Assembly (NCBI RefSeq): GCF_900091625.1
Contig: NZ_FMIC01000002.1
Coordinates: 62,001 to 126,000, forward strand
Source: Micromonospora peucetia
GTDB taxonomy: Bacteria > Actinomycetota > Actinomycetes > Mycobacteriales > Micromonosporaceae
DNA length: 64,000 nt
Reading direction: 5' to 3'
A program made the translations under genes and the position numbers. The notes beneath the pieces were generated by a model. That model saw nothing but the letters and a program-made list of their open reading frames with translations. It was not told the DNA's origin and did not search any database. This document shows positions 7,757 to 16,957 of the stretch, piece after piece. Positions within the stretch are counted from its first letter, which is position 1, and each line of letters begins with the position of its first letter.

Positions 7757-10700
7757 TTACCGTTCGCTGACCATCCCCTTACCGACGTCGCTGAGCGCCT
7801 GTTCGTCGAGGTCAAGCTGTGCGCCGCGGCTCATCTCGGCAGCGAGTTCCTGGCTGCCGAGCGCCTCCCGGAGGCGGAAGGTGATGCGCTGGACGTCATG
7901 CTGCTCGCCGGGGGGCAGCGGCGCTCCGGCGGCCTCGCGCAACGTCCGGGCCGCGGCGAGCAGCCGCACGGCGAGGCGATGGCCACCGCCGAGGCTGGTG
8001 GCCCCGGCCAGTCCCTCGAGGGCCAGGGCGACTGCTCGGTGATCTCCGGTGGCACGCGCCGCGTCGAGCGACCCACGGTGCCGGCGCTCGGCGAGGACAG
8101 CATCACCGCGGTGCTCCGCGATGAACCCCAACTCGGCCAGCGCGAGCGCGCAGCCTGGCAGGTAGCCGGCGCGGCGGTTCCAGTCGAGCAGGTCACGCTG
8201 CTGGGTCTCGGCGGCGTCGAGGTCGCCCCGCCGTCGGGCGATCATTGCCAGGCCCGTGCCGGCGAAGGCGGCGGCGGAGCGGCTCGACTGTTCCTGCGCC
8301 ACCTGTAGCGCGCGGTCGTGATTGACGGTGGCCTCGTCGAGGTCGCCGCTCAATATGGCGAGCCGGCCGATGCTTGCCAACTGCCGGGACACCGACGTCC
8401 ACAGCCGCAGGTGTTCGGCGATGCGCAGCGCCTCCCGGTAGCGCGTGGCGGCTTGGTCGTAGTCGCCGTGGATCTCGGCCAGGGTCCCCAACAGGCTCGT
8501 CGGATGCACCTGTCCCCAGCGGTCGCCCAGTTGCCCGAACAGCGACCGACTGGTCTCGCAGTCACGCTGCGCAGCGGGCAGGTCGCTGCGGAGTACGAGC
8601 GCGAGGTCCGCTCGGGTGGCGCAGGCGGCAGCGATGCCCCACCGGTCCCCGTTGGCGCGGAACGCCGCCAGCGCCGCGTTGACCAGGACGGCGGCCTCGT
8701 CCGGATCTCCGGAGCCGAGCATCATGAAGGCGAACAACCACTGCGCGAACGCCTTCTCCGGCCCGTCGGCGTCCTGGTAGCGCTCCAGGATCCGCTGCCG
8801 GGGAGCGGTCGGGTCACCGTCGCGGGTGGCGAGGGCGGTCAGCCACATGTCCGCATTTCGCCGCAGGGCGTCCGGTGCGACGTCGTCCTCGCTCCTCGGG
8901 ACGATGTCCAACGCCGTTCGCAGTGACCGGCTCAGCTCTCCGAACCGACCCCGGAGCAGCCGGTACCAGGACAACGAGGTGGCGAGCGCCAAGCCCACGC
9001 CGGCCTGACCGTCGGTGGCGGCGACGTCGAGCGCCGCCCGGAGGTTTGCGTTCTCGGCGTCGAGTTCGCGTAGCGCGCGACTCTGATCATGACCACGTAG
9101 CCGCCCGGCGGCCTGCTCGGCGAGACCGGCGAAGCACGTGGCGTAACGGCGACGAGTTGCGGGCAGTTCGCCGGCGCTGTCGAGCTGTTCGAGACCGTAG
9201 GCACCCACCGTCTCCGACAGCCGATAGCGTCGCGGACTCTCGTCGTGCCGCACCATGACCAGCGATCGGTCGATCAGGCGTGCCAGCACATCGAGGACCT
9301 CGTCTGATGCCACCGGCCCGCCCGGGCACACCTGCTCGGCGGCTGCCAGGGTGGCGCCGTCGGCGAAGACCGCCAGCCGGCGCAGCACCGCGCGTTCGGG
9401 AGGTGACAGCAACTCCCAACTCCAGTCGAGCATGGCGCGAAGCCCCTGCTGACGCGGGGGCGCGGTACGCCGGCCGGAGGACAGCAGTCGGAAGCGATCG
9501 TCGAGCCGCGCCGCAAGCTCGCTCGGGTCGAGAACGGACAGCCGGGACGCGGCCAGTTCCAGCGCCAGCGGTACGCCGTCGAGACGCCGGCAGATGGTGG
9601 AGATCGTGTCCTTGTTCCGCTGGTCGACGGTGAACCCTGGCTCGGTGGCGCGGGCACGGGCTACGAAAAGCCGAACCGCCGGGGCCCCGGCGATCTGTTC
9701 CGCGGTAGCTCCGGGCTCCGGCAGGGCCAGCGGCGGCACCGGAAGGACGACCTCGCCGGGGATTCCGAGCGGCTCGCGGCTCGTCGCCAGGATGCGCAGG
9801 TTGGCCGCGGCGCCGAGAAGTCTCTCGGTCAGTTGAGCGATCGGCGCCACCACGTGTTCGCAGTTGTCGAGCAGCAACAGCATTCGCCGATCTCGCAGCG
9901 CGGCGACCAGCCGGTCCATCGGCTCACGTGGTCGATCACCGGGCAGGCCGGGCGGGCTGTCGTCCCGGATCTCAAGAGTCGCCGCCACCGTGTCGACTAC
10001 CTCGGTGCAGGTCGCCTGGTCGCCGCAGTGCGGCTGGCCAGCCAGCTCGACGAGCCACACTCCAGCGGGGAACGTGTCGGCCAGCACACGAGCGGCCTCG
10101 AGTGCCAGCCGGCTCTTTCCTACCCCGCCCAGACCGGTCAGGGTGACCAGCCGCTCGTTCGTCAGCCGCTCCCGTACCGCCTCGACGGCCGTGTCGCGCC
10201 CGATCAGTCCGCCGTACGGACCGGGTGACAGAGGTGCCGGCAGGTTGGTTCGGGCCGGAGTCGACGGCGGTGCCGGCGGTTGCAGGGCGGGATCCTGGCG
10301 CAGGATCGCCCGATGCAGCTCGGCCAACTCCTGGCCGGGATCGATGCCAAGTTCGTCGCGCACCTGCCGACGGAACTGCTCGTAGGTGGACAGGGCCTCG
10401 TGCTGGCGTCCCGAGCCGTACAGGGCGCGCAGGTGCGCGGCCCGTAGTCGCTCACGCCACGGGTGGCGGGCGACCAGGTCAGCCAGCTCACCGGCGAGCA
10501 GGTGGTGCTCACCAAGGTCGAGCCGGGCCTCGGCCAGCTCCTCCAGCGCGGCCAGGCGCTGGTCGTTGAGCCGCTCGGCCGCCTGGCGCACGAATCGCTC
10601 GTCACCGAAGTCGGCGTACGGGGAACCGCGCCACAGCGACAGGGCCTCCGTCAGCGCTGCCGCCCGACCGGCTGGCTCCCGCTGCGCACCCGAACGTGCC

Positions 10701-11029
10701 AACAGGGCGGCGAAGCGACCGGCGTCGACCGATTCCGACGACGTCCGCAGCCGGTAGCCGGCGTCACCGGACTCGACCAGCGCACGGCCACCCGCCTCAC
10801 CCGCCCCCAGCGCGCGGCGCAACTGCGACACCTTGGTCTGGAGTGCCCCGAGCGCGTTGCCCGGCGCCTCGTCACCCCAGAGATCCTCGATCAGCCGGTC
10901 GGCGGTCACCGGGCGTCCCTCATGAACCAGCAGGTCAGCCAGGAGACCACGAACCTTCAGGCCGGGCACGGCGACAGGTTTGCCGTCCGACGTCCACACC
11001 GCGATCTCGCCCAGCACTCCGAACCTCAC
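7757..11029 (-). CDS. AfsR/SARP-type regulator with BTAD, NB-ARC ATPase and TPR domains
   Basis: A 1090-residue transcription activator. It begins with an OmpR-like winged helix (MRFGVLGEIAVW to about residue 95, with SQLRRALG), then a bacterial transcriptional activation domain (about 95-245, ending YEQFRRQVRDELGIDPG). An NB-ARC ATPase follows, with Walker A GLGGVGKSRLAL near residue 305 and Walker B RMLLLLDNCEHV near 390, then a long TPR-like helical region to the end. This is the AfsR architecture, in which ATP turnover and partner binding gate DNA binding. It is a large, complete copy with a GTG start. It heads the operon of flavoprotein, exporter and dehydrogenase and is divergent from a second exporter. 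Direct heptamer repeats of the SARP type lie in the shared upstream region. Confidence 0.93.
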   Translation of the reverse strand: MRFGVLGEIAVWTSDGKPVAVPGLKVRGLLADLLVHEGRPVTADRLIEDLWGDEAPGNALGALQTKVSQLRRALGAGEAGGRALVESGDAGYRLRTSSESVDAGRFAALLARSGAQREPAGRAAALTEALSLWRGSPYADFGDERFVRQAAERLNDQRLAALEELAEARLDLGEHHLLAGELADLVARHPWRERLRAAHLRALYGSGRQHEALSTYEQFRRQVRDELGIDPGQELAELHRAILRQDPALQPPAPPSTPARTNLPAPLSPGPYGGLIGRDTAVEAVRERLTNERLVTLTGLGGVGKSRLALEAARVLADTFPAGVWLVELAGQPHCGDQATCTEVVDTVAATLEIRDDSPPGLPGDRPREPMDRLVAALRDRRMLLLLDNCEHVVAPIAQLTERLLGAAANLRILATSREPLGIPGEVVLPVPPLALPEPGATAEQIAGAPAVRLFVARARATEPGFTVDQRNKDTISTICRRLDGVPLALELAASRLSVLDPSELAARLDDRFRLLSSGRRTAPPRQQGLRAMLDWSWELLSPPERAVLRRLAVFADGATLAAAEQVCPGGPVASDEVLDVLARLIDRSLVMVRHDESPRRYRLSETVGAYGLEQLDSAGELPATRRRYATCFAGLAEQAAGRLRGHDQSRALRELDAENANLRAALDVAATDGQAGVGLALATSLSWYRLLRGRFGELSRSLRTALDIVPRSEDDVAPDALRRNADMWLTALATRDGDPTAPRQRILERYQDADGPEKAFAQWLFAFMMLGSGDPDEAAVLVNAALAAFRANGDRWGIAAACATRADLALVLRSDLPAAQRDCETSRSLFGQLGDRWGQVHPTSLLGTLAEIHGDYDQAATRYREALRIAEHLRLWTSVSRQLASIGRLAILSGDLDEATVNHDRALQVAQEQSSRSAAAFAGTGLAMIARRRGDLDAAETQQRDLLDWNRRAGYLPGCALALAELGFIAEHRGDAVLAERRHRGSLDAARATGDHRAVALALEGLAGATSLGGGHRLAVRLLAAARTLREAAGAPLPPGEQHDVQRITFRLREALGSQELAAEMSRGAQLDLDEQALSDVGKGMVSER

Positions 11030-11126
11030 GGCTTCACACTAGCCAGACAGCTGCCCCGCCCCGCGTACGTCCGTCGACCGTCGGCCTGCTCACCGGGACG
11101 CGGCGCCGACGTCACCGACGCGTACG

Positions 11127-11144
11127 TCAGCCGGCCGTCAGCCG
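11127..11144. promoter_or_regulatory. Candidate SARP-binding direct heptamer repeat
   Basis: TCAGCCG occurs at 11127-11133 and again at 11138-11144, so the heptamers are 11 bp apart with a 4-bp gap, the classic SARP operator spacing. A related TCACCG(G/A) pair starts at 11090 and 11112, 22 bp apart. All lie between the divergent AfsR-like gene and the exporter gene starting at 11196. Confidence 0.45.
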
Positions 11145-11195
11145 GCGGTAAGGAACCCCGGTCAGGCTGAACCGAGCCGACACCGGAGGAATGAG

Positions 11196-12419
11196 ATGGA
11201 TCGTCTACAGCCGCGCCGAGCTGCTCACGGCCACAGGCATTTCACATCAGGGCGGGTGGCCACACCCTGGCTCGCCCTGCTGGCCGGTCCGCTGTCGTAC
11301 GGGATTGCCGCACCGGCCCTGCTCCTCGACGACCTGGCGCGCGCAACGGGTACCGGGGAAGAGTCCGCGGCCGCCGGGGTAACCGCCTTCGGCTGGGGGA
11401 TCGCGTTGGGGACGCCGCTGTTGGCGGCGCTGCTGGCCCGTCGCGGCGTACGAGCGGTCCTGACCGTCGCGGCCGCGCTGGTGGCCGCGGGGACGCTCCT
11501 CCTCGTGCTGGTGCCGAGCATGCCGGCGCTGGTGGTCGGTGCGGCGGTGCAGGCACTGGGGTCTGCCGGCCTCACTGTGACGGCGATGAAACTGGCCGAC
11601 TCGGCCCGGCAGATGGGGGTGGTCGCCGCATCGCTGGCGGTCGTCGGGGCTACCGGTCCGCTGACCGGCGCACTGGTTGCCGACATCTCCTCGTGGCAGG
11701 TGGCGCTGGCGTTGCCGCTGCTGGCGGTGCTCGCCGTGCCCGCGGCTCGCCGCGGCTCCACCTCGCCGGACGCGGCGCCGGCGTCGTTCGATCCCCTCGG
11801 CATGGCTCTCCTGGCCATGCTGGTCACCGCAGCCGTCCTCATTCCGCACCGACCGCTGGTGACCGGCCCGGCCACCGTAGCGCTGCTGCTTCTGCTGGTG
11901 ACCTGGATCAAGGTCCGTCCGGACGGCTTCCTGTCTGCCGCGGTGGCACGCAACGGCCGGTTCCTCGCGGCGTGTGTGCTGGCCTTCGCGCTGGGAGTGG
12001 TGAACTTCGCCCTGCTCTACTCCGCGCCGGACCTGCTGCGACAGCACGCGGGGTGGGAGAGCACCCGGAGCGGGATCGTGCTACTGGCGCCGTACCTGCT
12101 CGGCGGCTTCTGCTCCGCGTTCCTGGTCGCGGCGTCCGGGCGGGTGCCACGCCGCGTCACGGCCGCCGCGTTGCTCGCCACCGGCGCCGCCGCGACGCTG
12201 CTGGCGGCGGCTACCACCGCCGTACCGCTGCTGCTCGCGGCGATGGCGCTCGGCTCCCTGGCCGCCGCGACCGGCCAAGGCGTCCTCGCCCTGCATGCGA
12301 CCGGCGTCGTATCCGCCTCCCACCGGGCCGAGGCCCTGGGTCTGTTCAACCTCGCCTACCTGCTCAGCGTCGCGTTCGGACCGGCGATTGCCGTGGCGCT
12401 CTCGCACCCGACCGCCTGA
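11196..12419 (+). CDS. MFS transporter (12-helix, DHA1/Cmx-like)
   Basis: A 407-residue membrane transporter with about twelve hydrophobic segments. The first membrane segment is PWLALLAGPLSYGIAAPALL, and a shortened motif A region (ARRGVRAVL) follows the second helix. Helix 5 contains VVGATGPLTGALVADIS, resembling the antiporter motif of drug exporters. The ATG has GGAGG six bases upstream. It is transcribed away from the AfsR-like regulator across a 166-bp region holding SARP-like repeats, so it is probably under the same control. Export of a drug-like compound is inferred from family; the substrate is unknown. Confidence 0.92.
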   Translation: MDRLQPRRAAHGHRHFTSGRVATPWLALLAGPLSYGIAAPALLLDDLARATGTGEESAAAGVTAFGWGIALGTPLLAALLARRGVRAVLTVAAALVAAGTLLLVLVPSMPALVVGAAVQALGSAGLTVTAMKLADSARQMGVVAASLAVVGATGPLTGALVADISSWQVALALPLLAVLAVPAARRGSTSPDAAPASFDPLGMALLAMLVTAAVLIPHRPLVTGPATVALLLLLVTWIKVRPDGFLSAAVARNGRFLAACVLAFALGVVNFALLYSAPDLLRQHAGWESTRSGIVLLAPYLLGGFCSAFLVAASGRVPRRVTAAALLATGAAATLLAAATTAVPLLLAAMALGSLAAATGQGVLALHATGVVSASHRAEALGLFNLAYLLSVAFGPAIAVALSHPTA

Positions 12420-13053
12420 TCACCTGAGGTGCGGTTCAGCGTCGGGCCGCCTCATCGGTGACCTCGACGATCACTCCGGCGGTCAACCGTGATCCGTCGC
12501 CGGTCCTGACCCGTGGCCCAGAGCGTCCATCTCGGCATTGCGCGGCAATGGCTCACCCCGGATCGCCCGAACGCTCGGCCGACTCCTGCCAGTTGGCGTC
12601 CGTGGAGGCCCTGTCCCCCCTCGACCCATGCCCACACCTCGGGAGAAGATCCGGCGCGAACAGCCAAAAAGCGCAGTGCAGCATATCGATACGTATTCAC
12701 TATCGTCAATCGCATGGCGAGGTCGCCTATCTGACACCTCGCGGGGTCGCCGTCGCATCGTATGCTGCGTGAACGCGATGTCCTTGGTCTGACACATGCG
12801 TTGACTCGCGCCACGAATCGTCGTTGACATTGAGTCGTTCGTACTCCGATCCGAGTACTGCGACCTACCGACGGGGGCCTGGTTCGGTGGAGAGTTGCTC
12901 TCCGTGCACCCATGACGGCACGTCGCCAGTGAGCGGGCGCCGCCTGCGGAGACGCGTGTCACGTGATCCTTGTTCCGATTCCGTCGCGATCATTCTGTAT
13001 CGATGTCGCGTGCAGGTAAACGGCCGGCCGAAAGCAACGATCAGGGAGGTAAC
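12420..13053. other. Gene-free region with nested inverted repeats
   Basis: No convincing gene. A two-tier fold is possible: GCAGCATA (12678-12685) pairs with TATGCTGC (12761-12768), and inside it GCGAGGT (12717-12723) pairs with ACCTCGC (12736-12742). This part is more AT-rich than its surroundings. An 18-bp palindrome, GTACTC-cgatcc-GAGTAC, lies at 12841-12858 with TTGACA at 12824-12829 before it. On the - strand, a short frame near 12436-12550 with good codon use (ending VIVEVTDEAARR) may be the relic of a gene. Confidence 0.35.
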
Positions 13054-14632
13054 GTGTTTCACCGCCATCTTCGCCACCCACGTACAGGGGTGGCTGCCAT
13101 CGCGGTTGCATTACTGACCGCCGCGGCACCGCTGTCCGTACCCGCACACGCTGCCCCGGAGGCGCACCGGCAGGTCGCTGACGATGCCAGCCTCACGGTC
13201 AAGACAACCATCGGCATCCGAGGGGACGACCTCGATCGGCTGCGCGCCCAGGGGCAGCAGTTCGGTGCGCCGACGCCGGCCCGGCCGACCGATCCCCAGC
13301 CCGCAGAGCGCGCCGATCGGTACGACCAGCGGCAGCGGGTGCCGGCGCTGTCGCTGCTCGACGCGCAGCAGGAGGCCAACCGGCAGATTGCGGCGCACCC
13401 GGAGCCCGCCAGGCCCGCGTCCGAGGCGTCGTCGCCGCGCACCATGGTCGCCGCGCCGATCGGCGAACAGCCCGCCGCCAGCCACGTCAAGGAATGTTTC
13501 GACGCCGGCGGCGCCGACCGCGGCATCGGTCGTGTCCACAACCGGTTCACCTACTGTGCCAAAATCAAAATGACGGCCGAGTACTGGGAGATCGACAAAC
13601 AAGGGCATTCCCATCGAAAAGGAAGGCACCACGACGGCGAATTTGGAGGTCTTCACCCAGAGCGACGACAAGGAGCGCAGAGTACGGGTGTTCTCCAGGC
13701 TCGAGAGAGACTCGGTCGACTACGACTGGGGACCGATCGACAACATCTTCGTCGCACCCTACGTGCCCTTGAGCCTGATCTCCCATTGCAGCGAGGAATT
13801 CGAGATCTGCCACGCCTCCCGGGGCCCGGCGACGATGGCCTGGATAACGTGGGACAACAACACCCGCTGGTACTACTGGGACGTTTACAACCACGAGGTG
13901 GTGACCGCCGGCCGGGACAAGCTGTCATTCAATCGCTGGTACGTGTCGGCCTTCACGGACTCCAGGGAGTACCGCACGATCCGGCCAGGCAACAGCGCAC
14001 CGCGGCTCGTGCGCTGCGACTCGGCCACATACTTCCAGAGGTTCGGCACGCGCTACCCGAAGGCATGCATATTCGCGGAGACCATCCCGCACCTGACCTA
14101 CGATCTGGTGTCGGACTACACCGACGTGTCGCTGCACATCTGGAGAGCTCAGAACGACCCGAACGACACCTATCCGATGCTGGCGCCGGACGGCGTTCCA
14201 TGGCCGCGTGACAAGAGCATTCCGGGCAAGTTCTTCCCCGGCAACAACACCGCGCCGGCGCTGCACAGAATTACGCAGGAACTACACCCGACGCTGGTGC
14301 AGGCGAACAGCGACCATAAGAACGGCGCCTGCTACGGCTTGCCGCCGTACGGGCACATGTACCAGCTGACCGGGCTGCCCGTGCCGCCCAAGACCCCTGA
14401 GGAGCAGTGCGACGAGTACCCGTTCGCCTCGACCCTGGAGGGCGCGGGACATCCCGACCCGGAGAATCCCGATTTCAACTTCTCGGTCGAGGCGGTCAAG
14501 CAACACGACAACAGCGTCGCTGGCGGCAAGCTGATCGCCTACTACGTCGACGATAGGATCCTGGCCTGGGACGCTGGCCTTGACCAGCCGTTCGAGGTCA
14601 ACGACAAGTTCTACGTCAATATCCGAGGCTGA
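13054..14632 (+). pseudogene. Secreted NucA/NucB-type deoxyribonuclease, frameshifted
   Basis: A GTG start at 13054 follows GGGAGG and opens a signal peptide (to about residue 34, ending AHAAP). A long linker and a conserved block, YCAKIKMTAEYWEIDKQG, come next. The frame then fails near 13602-13605: the +1 frame continues smoothly with IPIEKEGTTTANLEVF and runs to the TGA at 14630-14632. The C-terminal part carries QCDEYPFASTLEGAG, the core of NucA/NucB nucleases, which degrade DNA outside the cell. The whole would be about 525 residues, the usual size in actinomycetes. A single extra G in an AAGGG run explains the break, so this is either a recent mutation or a sequencing error. All other conserved segments look intact. 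Confidence 0.75.
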
Positions 14633-14639
14633 CGAGCCC

Positions 14640-14669
14640 GGTGGGGCCTCGCGGCCACGAGGCTCCACC
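14640..14669 (+). terminator. Probable terminator after the nuclease
   Basis: GGTGGGGCCTCG pairs with CGAGGCTCCACC over 12 positions (one G-T wobble) around a 6-base loop, starting 8 bases after the nuclease stop codon. Confidence 0.5.
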
Positions 14670-14684
14670 GCCCGGAGGTCACCC

Positions 14685-15260
14685 ATGCCGGAACCGCTCA
14701 ACCTCAACCAGGCGCTCGGCGAAGGGTGGTGCATCACCGTCACTCCTCTCCGTGCCGAGGAGACACTCCAGCGCATGGGTGTGGCTCAGCCCCGCGACAT
14801 TCCCGACGCGGTGCAGCTGGTCGCCGATCGGCTCTCCGCGCGGCGGGCGGATGATCGGTCGGTGCTGCTACTGGCGAAACAGCTGACCCCGCAGTGGACG
14901 ATCGCCCTTGAACTGGAGGCGACGACCGGCTGGGTCGGCCTGGACCAGGCCGTGCTCTCCCAACTCTCCGCCGCAGGCGGCGCCGCCTGCTCCGTCATGT
15001 CCGACCCGAACCAGGTCAACGCGACGTTCGCCGTGGACGGGCACGTGAACGCGACGATCGACCTGATCACCGGCAGAGTCTGGGGAACGCCACCCGAGCC
15101 CGTCGTCGCCACGTTCGGTGTCGGCGGACCTCGTTCCCGCACCGACCTGACCTTTTCGCAACGCGCCGCCGCGGTGCTGGAGACGATGACCGGCGTACCG
15201 GTCGACGCCTCCCTCTTCTTCGAAGGCCTCTGGAAGGGCGGGCTGACCGGCGGCTCGTGA
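14685..15260 (+). CDS. DUF6461-like protein
   Basis: A 191-residue soluble protein with no signal peptide or membrane segment. It resembles the actinobacterial DUF6461 family: an early WCITVTPLRAEETLQRMG segment, a central strand-rich part with WTIALELEATTGWVGLD, and a C-terminal TGVPVDASLFFEGLWKGG. These proteins are often found near toxins, peptidases or secretion loci, but no function is established. The ATG at 14685 has GGAGG upstream. It follows the broken nuclease by 52 bases across a hairpin, so it could be an associated (for example immunity-like) protein; that link is only a guess from position. Confidence 0.7.
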   Translation: MPEPLNLNQALGEGWCITVTPLRAEETLQRMGVAQPRDIPDAVQLVADRLSARRADDRSVLLLAKQLTPQWTIALELEATTGWVGLDQAVLSQLSAAGGAACSVMSDPNQVNATFAVDGHVNATIDLITGRVWGTPPEPVVATFGVGGPRSRTDLTFSQRAAAVLETMTGVPVDASLFFEGLWKGGLTGGS

Positions 15261-15549
15261 CTTTCACAGCGAAGCGCAGTCCCACCTGATGCCCGGCATG
15301 ATTCTCAAGCGGCGTCGCGGAGGCCCTCACGGCCCGCGACGGGCCGCATCGGAGTAGGCCGGAACGCCCTGGAGAACAGGAAGCTCTCCAAGCCGATGGT
15401 GTGTGCCGACGGCCGGAATCGACCGGCCGCTCAGCGGAAGTGCCGCTCGCCGGTCAGGTTTCGACAACCCGCCCGCGGGCAGGGCCGCTGTCGTGCCCCT
15501 GCGCTGAACCTCTACACCCACCGATCCGACGGGCGGGACCAGCGCATCC

Positions 15550-15996
15550 GTGGGGCGTTCGCTGACGATCCGCTGTTTTCCAACGACGACTAGCGATGAG
15601 ATCAGCAGAGGCATCCCGTTCTGGGCCTCGATCAGCCTGGGCTTCACCGATGAGCACTACCATCTCAGCTGCCCACACTGCGCGACCCGTCTAGCGATCG
15701 TCATCGGCGAATACGGCCACTACTCGGCGATCCGCGACCACAACAACGGCGACATCAGCCGCCTTCCGCTCGACCCCATCACCGCACAGGACCTGACGGG
15801 GATCGGTCGGTGGATGTACGACACCGCAGCCGCTGGCGGCGACACGGCTCTCGCCCACGGCCTCACATACCTGTTCGGCCGGGCCAGATGCGGTATGTGC
15901 GGCAGCAGGTTCAAACTCGCCGACTGGTTCGAAGCCGAGAACAGCCCCGCCCAGCCCATCGACCCGATCCTGCCACCAACCGACCGCTCGACCTGA
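15550..15996 (+). CDS. Zinc-ribbon-like hypothetical protein, probably N-terminally truncated
   Basis: About 148 residues with two Cys pairs, CPHC near residue 41 and CGMCG near residue 116, which could form one zinc ribbon. The conserved-looking core includes LSCPHCATRLAIVIGEYGHY, then DLTGIGRWMYDTA and AHGLTYLFGRARCGMCG. No start codon has a convincing ribosome site, and the first 20 residues look unlike the rest. Just upstream, a different frame ends in NLYTHRSDGRDQRIRG and FADDPLFSNDD before a TAG near 15591, with good codon use. The gene may therefore have lost its front end or be split by a frameshift. Function unknown. The gap 15261-15549 otherwise shows nothing. Confidence 0.5.
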   Translation: MGRSLTIRCFPTTTSDEISRGIPFWASISLGFTDEHYHLSCPHCATRLAIVIGEYGHYSAIRDHNNGDISRLPLDPITAQDLTGIGRWMYDTAAAGGDTALAHGLTYLFGRARCGMCGSRFKLADWFEAENSPAQPIDPILPPTDRST

Positions 15997-16042
15997 CACC
16001 TGCCGGGTCAGTTGGCATGGCGCCGGTCTTCGACGGTGCCAG

Positions 16043-16414
16043 TCAGCGGGTCTTCTTCGTCGCCCGTTTGCGGGGTGGCGTCAACAGTTCGGCGATCGCC
16101 GCGATCGCGGACGGCACCAGGCGGTAGTACGCCCAGACACCGCGCTTCTCGCGCTCGAGCAGGCCGGCCTCGGTGAGGATCCGAAGGTGATGACTCACGG
16201 TCGGCTGGGAGAGCCCAAGCGGCGCGGTGAGGTCACTCACGGACGCCTCGCCCTCCGGAGCGGACTGGATCAGACTGAGCAGTCGCAGCCGGGCCGGGTC
16301 GGCGAAGGCCTTCAAAACTCCCGCGAGCCGTTCGGCATCGGCGCGCTTGATCGGCTCGCCAGCAAGCGGCGAGATGGCAGGCATCGCAGTTTCCGCAGTT
16401 CCCACGTCTTGCAT
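16043..16414 (-). CDS. ArsR/SmtB-family regulator lacking the metal-site cysteines
   Basis: A 123-residue winged-helix repressor. The DNA-recognition helix is LSQPTVSHHLRIL and the wing is EREKRGVWAYYRLV. In arsenite-sensing ArsR proteins the helix before it has the motif CVCDL; here it reads SVSDL, and no cysteine occurs anywhere in the protein. It may therefore sense something else, use a different site, or be constitutive. The ATG at 16414 is chosen; Met at 16378 is an alternative. A small palindrome, GTTGC-A-GCAAC, lies at 16416-16426, immediately before the start. It sits downstream of arsC and ACR3 on the same strand, but a 118-bp gap separates it from arsC. Confidence 0.88.
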   Translation of the reverse strand: MQDVGTAETAMPAISPLAGEPIKRADAERLAGVLKAFADPARLRLLSLIQSAPEGEASVSDLTAPLGLSQPTVSHHLRILTEAGLLEREKRGVWAYYRLVPSAIAAIAELLTPPRKRATKKTR

Positions 16415-16532
16415 CGTTGCAGCAACACCACCGGTAGGCCGTGAAACGAGGGCTGGATCACGGTGAGTTCGCCGGTAGGGAGCCTTCTGCACCCGTCCGG
16501 TCGGCTCGGCGTGACGATCTGCTGATGAGGGC

Positions 16533-16940
16533 TCAGGTGATGGGGCGTAGCTCGGCGAGGAGCGTCTCCACCCGGGTACGGATCTCGTCGCGGATCGGCC
16601 GGACGGCTGCGACGCCCTTGCCGGCGGGGTCGTCGAGCTTCCAGTCCTCGTAGCGCTTGCCGGGGAAGACCGGGCAGGCGTCGCCGCAGCCCATGGTGAC
16701 GATGACGTCGGACGACTCGGCGGTGGCGTACTCCAACAGTTTGGGGGTCTGGTCGGTGATGTCGATGCCGACCTCGCGCATGGCTTCGACGGCGGCGGGG
16801 TTGACCGCCTCGGCGGGGGCGGAGCCGGCAGAGCGGACCTCGACGGTGTCGCCGGCGAGGTGGCGCAGCCAGCCGGCGGCCATCTGGGAGCGGCCGGCGT
16901 TGTGGACGCAGACGAACAGGACGCTGGGCTTGTCGCTCAT
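16533..16940 (-). CDS. arsC: Arsenate reductase, low-molecular-weight phosphatase type
   Basis: A 135-residue enzyme that reduces arsenate to arsenite in the cytoplasm. The N-terminal P-loop CVHNAGRS (Cys11-x5-Arg17) is the anion-binding and nucleophile motif. Further cysteines occur in MGCGDACPVFPG, as in thioredoxin- or mycothiol-linked relatives, and the C-terminal part contains YEDWKLDDPAGKG. The ATG at 16940 lies 17 bases after the ACR3 gene stop, and GGGAAA precedes it. It is co-transcribed with the arsenite pump: ArsC makes the arsenite that ACR3 expels. Confidence 0.95.
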   Translation of the reverse strand: MSDKPSVLFVCVHNAGRSQMAAGWLRHLAGDTVEVRSAGSAPAEAVNPAAVEAMREVGIDITDQTPKLLEYATAESSDVIVTMGCGDACPVFPGKRYEDWKLDDPAGKGVAAVRPIRDEIRTRVETLLAELRPIT

Positions 16941-16957
16941 GGTGGTTTCCCTACCGG

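Noticed and set aside
12452..12962. Two overlapping - strand frames of about 155 residues in the gap after the second exporter
   Set aside because: Rich in Arg/Ser/Thr with no domain, no ribosome site and poor codon pattern. Treated as non-coding.
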